The position numbers were made by a program, and so were the translations under genes. The notes below the pieces were generated by a model, which had not been told where the DNA came from, searched no databases, and worked only from the letters and a program-made list of their open reading frames with translations. DNA of 64,000 nt. Origin: Cryphonectria parasitica EP155 (lineage: Eukaryota; Ascomycota; Sordariomycetes; Diaporthales; Cryphonectriaceae). This document shows positions 58,671-64,000 of the stretch, in pieces; position 1 is the stretch's first letter; the number at the start of each line of letters is the position of its first letter. The stretch is taken from positions 3,436,228 through 3,500,227 of the forward strand of contig NW_024468914.1 in the NCBI RefSeq assembly GCF_011745365.1, written 5' to 3'.

Positions 58671-59777
58671 ACTAGTTCCTTATTAGCTACATATTTCGCG
58701 GAGTTAGAAGGGTTTATCAACGCTTACTGTTGACTGATGTTGCGGATTTGCTGAGGTCGGGCTAACCGTCTGGGAGGGCGAAGCATGTTGAACAGCCAAT
58801 CTTCGTTCCCACCCTTTTTGTCCTTTTCGCGTTATGTAGTTTGGATAAGAGAGAGAGGAAGAAAGAGGGAAAGAGAGAGCGAGAATTATTGAACACAAAA
58901 ACACGTGCTGTGGAGTGACAGCATGCTGCACAGCCACTTTGCTTCCCAACAAAACTGCATGCCCACCAACTTCTCGGTCAGGGTTGAAGATCATAGATGC
59001 ATGGTGAAGAATGTGCACTAGCTTCCAAGCATGGGGTTGATCCTAGACTCAGCCAGCTGTACAGAATTCTACAGCTGCCTCATCTCAACGAATCGAGAAT
59101 GTTTCCGTCGCATTTTGATGAAACACGAGAAGCTTGCTGAGCATCGATTAGACACAGACGACTGGATTGTAATTCAACTTCACAGGTTCTCATGATGCTG
59201 CGGCGGCAGGAGGCCTCTGCAGCTGATTCGTCAAACCTATGCTGGCGCCCAGCTCAGCCTTCATTTTTCTGCGCTATCCATGCAGTTTGCGCTGGTTGGT
59301 AGCTTTTGATAAGTTACTACCGGTGTTTCCGAGACGCTACCAATATATTCGCCATGCTTATCCAGTTTGCTTCGTACTTGCTATCAAAAATACTTTTCGT
59401 ACTATGTACCTCACGAGGACAGCCAGCCCCTTAACCAACATCGCAGCTCTGCTCAGGAACATTATAAGCTATGGTTACAAATGCAAGACTCATCCTCGTG
59501 GGCTGGAGTCAGCATTGCTAGCCGCCACTCCTACCAGTGCTTTCCACTCATTCAATTCAGCATTGACTTAATGATCTCTGTTATAGTATTTTTTTCATCT
59601 ATTCTGTCTACTACTTGTATTGGCCTCATAAAAGCTTTTTTCTACATATTACCTCTTCCCCTCCAAAGAGAATCAGAGTTCAAGGGCGAACTTTGTACAA
59701 TCAGTGCAAAGCCTTACTATCAATTGTGCGCGCCGCATTCTCACTCACCTAAACTTCTGAAAGTAGACTCAAGCAAG
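58671..59777. other. divergent intergenic region of the accessory segment
   Basis: This 1.1-kb stretch lies between the head-to-head papain-like and 4-TM genes. It is AT-rich with a GA-rich run near 58845-58880. Plus-strand frames at 59239-59571 and 59367-59777 are open but show no motif, and the latter runs into the 4-TM exon. It probably contains both promoters. Confidence 0.45.
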
Positions 59778-60521
59778 ATGATTTCGATATTTTCTCCCTG
59801 GTCTACTTCATCTGACTCGATGCAAGCTTTCATCGATATGAGCCTGGATGATCCCTTAGTAGGAAGTTGGAGAGATAATAAAATTACAGAGCTGAGTACA
59901 GTCAATGTCACGGTAAGGACTAAACTCATACAAAGTCTCACATGTTTTGTAGACTTCAATTATCATCTTTATTCAGAATGCAACTGAACAAAAACTTAGG
60001 CAGCTCTAGTTGCAGCTGTAGCCAGCGCAGCGCTATCATGGCAGGCCATTGACTCAGCTGCATGGACAGTACTTGCATTATTCTATGCATCTCTCATCAT
60101 GTCCCTCACCGCAGTGACGATTGGGGCGCAGCAGAGCATTGCATTATCTCGTTTAGGGGGCCATCGAGTCGGGCTGGGCAACCTCCAGAAAAAGTTGCGG
60201 GGAAAGGTAGTTAAACAGGCAACTCAAACGCTGAATGTCAACAAACACTCAGCAAGCTACTCTCAGCTTTATTTGTGGCAACTACCTGTCATGCTGCTCA
60301 ATGCCAGTATTTTGATATTCCTGATCGGCCTGTCTATTATCATCTGGAGCCAAGCTGCTAGTCATGAATATTCGGGAGATACTATGAAGGTGGGAACATC
60401 TCAATTCATTGCCTCGAGAACATACAGCTAACTTAAAAAGCAGATTGCAATTGTTACGAGTTTAACAGGAATATTTGGGATTGGAAGCTATATTTTCGCA
60501 GCAGTGTGTCTTTATGCTTAA
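59778..60521 (+). CDS. four-TM fungal membrane protein, uncharacterised
   Basis: Three exons, 59778..59912, 60000..60389 and 60444..60521, encode 200 aa. The introns (87 and 54 bp) both fall in phase 0 with plausible borders (GTAAGG/CTTAG, GTGGGA/AGCAG). The 45-residue N-terminus contains DDPLVGSWRDNKITELSTVNV, an acidic-amphipathic lead-in. TM1 starts AALVAAVASAALSW, TM2 is about WTVLALFYASLIMSL, TM3 is VMLLNASILIFLIGLSIIIW and TM4 is VTSLTGIFGIGSYIFAAVCLY, which is also the C-terminus. A polar cytosolic loop between TM2 and TM3 carries SRLGGHRVG and a lysine/arginine cluster. Proteins of this shape (W-x-x-x-K-ITELSTV then four helices) are common uncharacterised fungal genes, often near HET genes in my recollection. 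No function is assigned. Confidence 0.65.
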
Positions 60522-61599
60522 ATAAAGTACTGAGTTGAAAAAACATGACCGTGCACTTCGCCTTTCTAACCAGATAGCTGAGTTGTGTGAGGGCAAAAAA
60601 AGATTGCATTGCTGAGCGCCGAAGAAGAAAAGGGAAGGAAGAAGAACGCCACGAGGCCAGCTATCTGAGGCTATCAACAGGTCTGGCTGTTGGCTGGCTG
60701 GAGGGGCCGTGCACGGCTCTGGGCCAGTGACTCACTCACCCTCGCACATGAGTTGGATATTTATTTGAAGCAAAAATAGTACGCATGATTTCATAACAGT
60801 TTATCAAACGTATACTCTCCTGATTAGCTGTCTTATAAACCTAATGCCAGTTTCCGTAAGCGTCACTCGATCTGTTGCTGAATCCTGATGTTTGGCATCT
60901 CCTTCCTACCGCTGAACGTGGTCCGGGTTGTGGCCTGGTAATTGGACATATCATAGCAAATAATACTTGCCAAACTCCGGGACGTGTCAAGCAAATGCAT
61001 GTTAGGGAGGCTTATGCCAAACCTGCAAGGTGGCGAGAGAAACCATAGATACTTGTTTGCTTCAAGGTTGATGGACAAGCGCGTACATAATCTCGGAATG
61101 GGTTTAAGAAATCATGCCACACTTGCAGAGTGGTAGCAACAAACGAGTCTGACTTTGTGAAAGGTAGAAAGTTCCTGTTGAAATTCTTCACTGATTCGTC
61201 TACGAGGGATGTATAGGTTCGATCAACTACTTGCATTTCACTACACCTGGCCACTGGGAGCAATGAAGACGTATACATGTCAGCAACCTTTCATACCTCG
61301 CAATGAAGTCGGGATTTTGAAAAAGTATTGTCGACTTAGGTAGGCACCAGCAAAAATTCTAGTAAGCAACGATTGCCCCGGAAACAACCTACACATTGTG
61401 ATCAAATTGACAGTCGACATCACGAGCACGGTTCTGAGGCAACCTCAAGTTTAAGAATATTTCCAATTTTTGAATTTTCAAAAGTGCCATTATCCTACCA
61501 GGTTGGGTATCCTAATACAAATTATAGCTCAAACCATTCCCATCCTTCCCATCATCTCGCTCCACCTCGTAACGAGTCCACGTGCAACTTTCTTCCTCC
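60522..61599. other. intergenic region, no gene supported
   Basis: AT-rich spacer. A minus ORF at 61012-61278 (88 codons, ATG start) and another at 60863-61078 overlap in different frames and have no recognisable motif. They could be the remains of a small gene or chance. Confidence 0.4.
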
Positions 61600-62637
61600 T
61601 TACAGAGCAAAGAGAGCAGCCGCCAGTCCAGCAACAGCCACCAGCGAGCCAGCAGCGACCTTGCCAGCACCGGCAGTAGCAACAACAGACGAAGAGGCAG
61701 ACGCAGGAGACGAGCCAGAGGCGACAGAGGAGGGAGAGCTGCCGGCGCCAGTGGTCGACCTGGCGATGGTGACAGTGCCCAGGCCACCGGTGGGGATGGT
61801 GCCGTTGCCAGTAGGGTAAGGCTTGCCGGTGACGACGGGGATGGAGCTCGAGAAGGCAGACGAGCCGGGTCCTGCGGCAGACACAGACGAGGGAGAGGCA
61901 GGAGAAGAGGCGGCGCCCGAGGCAGAGCCAGCGGCGGAGGAGGAGGAGGAGGAGGAGGAGCCGGGGGCGGAGACGGCACCGGCGCTGCTGGTCACAGCAG
62001 AGATGTAGGAGGAGGTCACAGTGCTGCGGGCAGGGCAGTCGGTGACGGTGGCGGCGCAGCTGGTGATGGTCACGTACTCGGTGGAGAAGACGGTGGAAGA
62101 GCCGACATCCTCGTTGGTGGGGACGGACGAGGTGGTGACGGCCGCAGAGGAGGTGGAGGCGACCACGGAGCTGGAGCTAGAGGCGGCAGCGGCGGTGATC
62201 TGGAAGGGGTTGGAGTACTGGAAGGTGGCGCCAGTGGCGTCTTCGTCCCAGGTAATCTTCAGGCCATAGGTGGCGTCCGCGCCGAGAGAGCAGTCGACAG
62301 CCCAGGTGTACTTGGCGTCGCTGTTCTGGATGCCGCCTGAGGAAATGAAAGTGTTAGTTACACCGGTGCACTACAATTCATGTGCTCACGGGAAAAGATG
62401 AGACTCACTGGCAATGACGGGGCCGAGCTGCAGAGTGCCAGGGGTGGCGCCCTGGAGAAGCTGGATGGTGATGGTCTTGTCGTACGCAGCAGTGTAGTCC
62501 CAGTTGATCACGTAGTTCGAGCAGGCCGGGACAGCCTCGTTGGTGAGAGGCGTGGTGATGGCATCGAAGCCGGGCGTCTGGGCCGCAACGGCAGAGACGA
62601 GAGCCAGGAAGGCAGCGGCAGAGATCTTGAAGGCCAT
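61600..62637 (-). CDS. GPI-anchored Kre9/Knh1-like cell-wall protein
   Basis: Extracellular wall protein of 321 aa encoded by complement(61600..62336, 62409..62637). The signal peptide is 1-19 (FKISAAAFLALVSAVAA). An N-terminal Ig-like domain (about 20-125) has ITTPLTNEAVPACSNYVINWDY, the start of the yeast cell-wall Kre9/Knh1 family, and ends YSNPFQIT. A Ser/Thr/Ala-rich stalk of about 175 residues follows, with a Cys-containing island (STEYVTITSCAATVTDC) typical of fungal GPI wall proteins. The C-terminal hydrophobic tail GSLVAVAGLAAALFAL fits a GPI-attachment signal with the omega site shortly before it. The 72-bp intron splits a serine codon and keeps phase. Its role in beta-1,6-glucan or wall assembly is inferred from the family. 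The reverse strand of the stalk gives a long spurious Gly-rich frame. Confidence 0.87.
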
Positions 62638-64000
62638 TTTTGTTGGAGTTTGGGAGGTTTTTCTTTTTGTTATATTATATTAAGATGTGAAGATGGTAAT
62701 TAGTTGTCGTGAGGGTTGAGTAATGACCAACAACAAGCAAGCGATAGAAATTAACGAGCGTGAGGAGTGATGAAAAAGAATGAAGAAATTGTTTGAAATG
62801 AGTGACTGGCAAAGCGTTCAAGAGAGTTTTTGAAGAACTTCTACTTTTCTGCTTTTGCGGTGAGGACGACGAGGTGAAGAGGAAAAGAAGGGTCACGAGC
62901 TGGAAAGATGGCAAAGTCTGGGGGCTGAGCAGTTTTATTTTAGACCTTAGACTGGTGTCCCAAAGAGCTAAACTATCGTATGCCTCGTTCGGAGAGACCC
63001 GTGCTCCCCTTCGGCCCCTGGGTCCCTGGGTTCCTGAATTCCTAGGTACCTTGCTGAGGGGGCGCGCGCCAGGTTGCCCAGCCTGTTCAGGGGGGGAGGG
63101 AAGAGGGTGTGTCTGTCTCTTACTCGCTTGTCGCCCTCTGACCTCATACGCATAGTGCTGACTCGTCTACTGGGTAACCAAATGTTGTCCCCCAATCCCA
63201 CAGGTTCCGCCAAGGCGCCGCCGTGATGGCAGGGGCAAATTATGACCAATTGGACCCTCTGACACGCTGTGCTTGTAATTTCCGGCCAGCAGCTGTCGAC
63301 CAGCCCAAGTAGCATGGGTTAAATGCTACGTCGTAGAGTTTATGGGCTTTTGGAAGGGGGGGGGGGGAGGAGGAGGAGGGATTCTGCTGGCTAAGGCTGG
63401 CTGTTTTAAGGCGCAAGCGTTGGGTTTGCCAGGTTGCCAAAGTAAATGTGGATGAAAGGAGCTCCACTACTATGTAAATCTTATTCCAACTTTTGTGCAA
63501 GCCGTCTTTTCTACTTCCCCTTTCCCGGGCCCTCGGATCTGTCAATGCGTTCCCGCGTTGGCCAGTTGACAGGGCCGATGCGACCTTCAATAAGGTTATC
63601 CTGTTGTTTATCGATTCGACAGATCTGCATTCCTAGGTGTCTCTGCGCGCAGCACTCGGGCCATGATGATCACTGGGATTTTTCTATGTTGTTATTCTCT
63701 CCTTCGTGTCCGCCTTCGTTCTCGCTAGGCAAAATATTGGGTCATTCCGCTGGCCCAATATTGAAATCAAAAGGTTTCTTTTGAACATTGTTAAGCTTCT
63801 AGAAGGCAATAGTGGTATTGAACATAATTTTGCGGCCTTGCTCGGAGATATTCTTCCCAGACATTTCAGGGGTTCTCAGCCCCATGAGCAATCATTCGCT
63901 TAGTGACCAGAAATAGGGTTACCCCCCCTCCTCCTCTTCTCCTCTCAAAAAAGGTCCCTTCTTTTCCGAGGTTCTACAACCTCATCAAGTAAAATGAAAA
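62638..64000. other. 3' window flank, no gene supported
   Basis: A 1.36-kb stretch that should include the promoter of the Kre9-like gene. It holds a G12 run (63356-63367) and a small perfect inverted repeat (63733-63762). Short frames near the end lack any motif, and I cannot tell whether a gene begins beyond the window. Confidence 0.45.
63733..63762. repeat. 9-bp perfect inverted repeat
   Basis: AATATTGGG and its reverse complement are separated by 12 bases. It may be a hairpin or a paired protein-binding site, or it may be chance. Confidence 0.5.

Noticed and set aside
60863..61278. two overlapping small minus ORFs
   Set aside because: No motif, no convincing splice that joins them, and different frames.
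61582..62340. 252-codon Gly/Arg-rich plus-strand frame opposite the Kre9-like gene
   Set aside because: It arises from the reverse complement of Ser/Ala codons in the stalk. The minus-strand protein has signal, domain and GPI features.

Overview
The window is nuclear DNA from a filamentous ascomycete (Pezizomycotina). Short introns of about 60-160 bp with GTRNGT/YAG borders split most genes. The genes are fungal-specific: alpha-1,3-glucan synthase, a three-domain sterol glucosyltransferase (Atg26), Cmr1, an Mtf2-like mitochondrial protein, a HET-domain protein and a bZIP/DUF3425 factor. Genes lie on both strands with monocistronic spacing. No tRNA, rRNA, transposon ORF or CRISPR was found.

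Layout. 0-11 kb: a small single-pass membrane protein, a short-chain dehydrogenase, a secreted PL4 rhamnogalacturonan lyase and a bZIP/DUF3425 transcription factor. 10.8-15.7 kb: a 4.9-kb stretch without a supportable gene. 15.7-23.7 kb: a nine-exon alpha-1,3-glucan synthase of 2398 aa. 25.6-27.5 kb: a GH105-type unsaturated rhamnogalacturonyl hydrolase. 28-39 kb: housekeeping genes (ATG26; CMR1 divergent from an Mtf2-like gene). 39-43 kb: two fungal genes of unknown function, one resembling a glycosyltransferase. 43.7-49.2 kb: a reductase-terminated NRPS-like enzyme (A-T-R) next to a phytanoyl-CoA dioxygenase family enzyme, a candidate minimal secondary-metabolite locus. 50.6-53.1 kb: a GH27 alpha-galactosidase with a C-terminal lectin-like region and a GFA-family zinc protein. 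53.3-60.5 kb: an AT-richer accessory segment with a HET-domain gene, a predicted permuted papain-fold membrane protein and a four-TM protein. 61.6-62.6 kb: a GPI-anchored Kre9/Knh1-like wall protein.

Functional themes. Pectin side-chain breakdown is covered by the PL4 lyase, the GH105 hydrolase that would act on its unsaturated products, and the GH27 enzyme. Cell-wall building is covered by Ags1 and the Kre9-like protein. The least understood part, and the best place to look for something undescribed, is the HET / papain-like / TM neighbourhood at 53-60.5 kb, followed by the A-T-R/PhyH pair. Gene models were built by reading splice sites by eye. Exon junctions were accepted where phase and protein motifs agreed on both sides. 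The 5' starts are less certain than the junctions.
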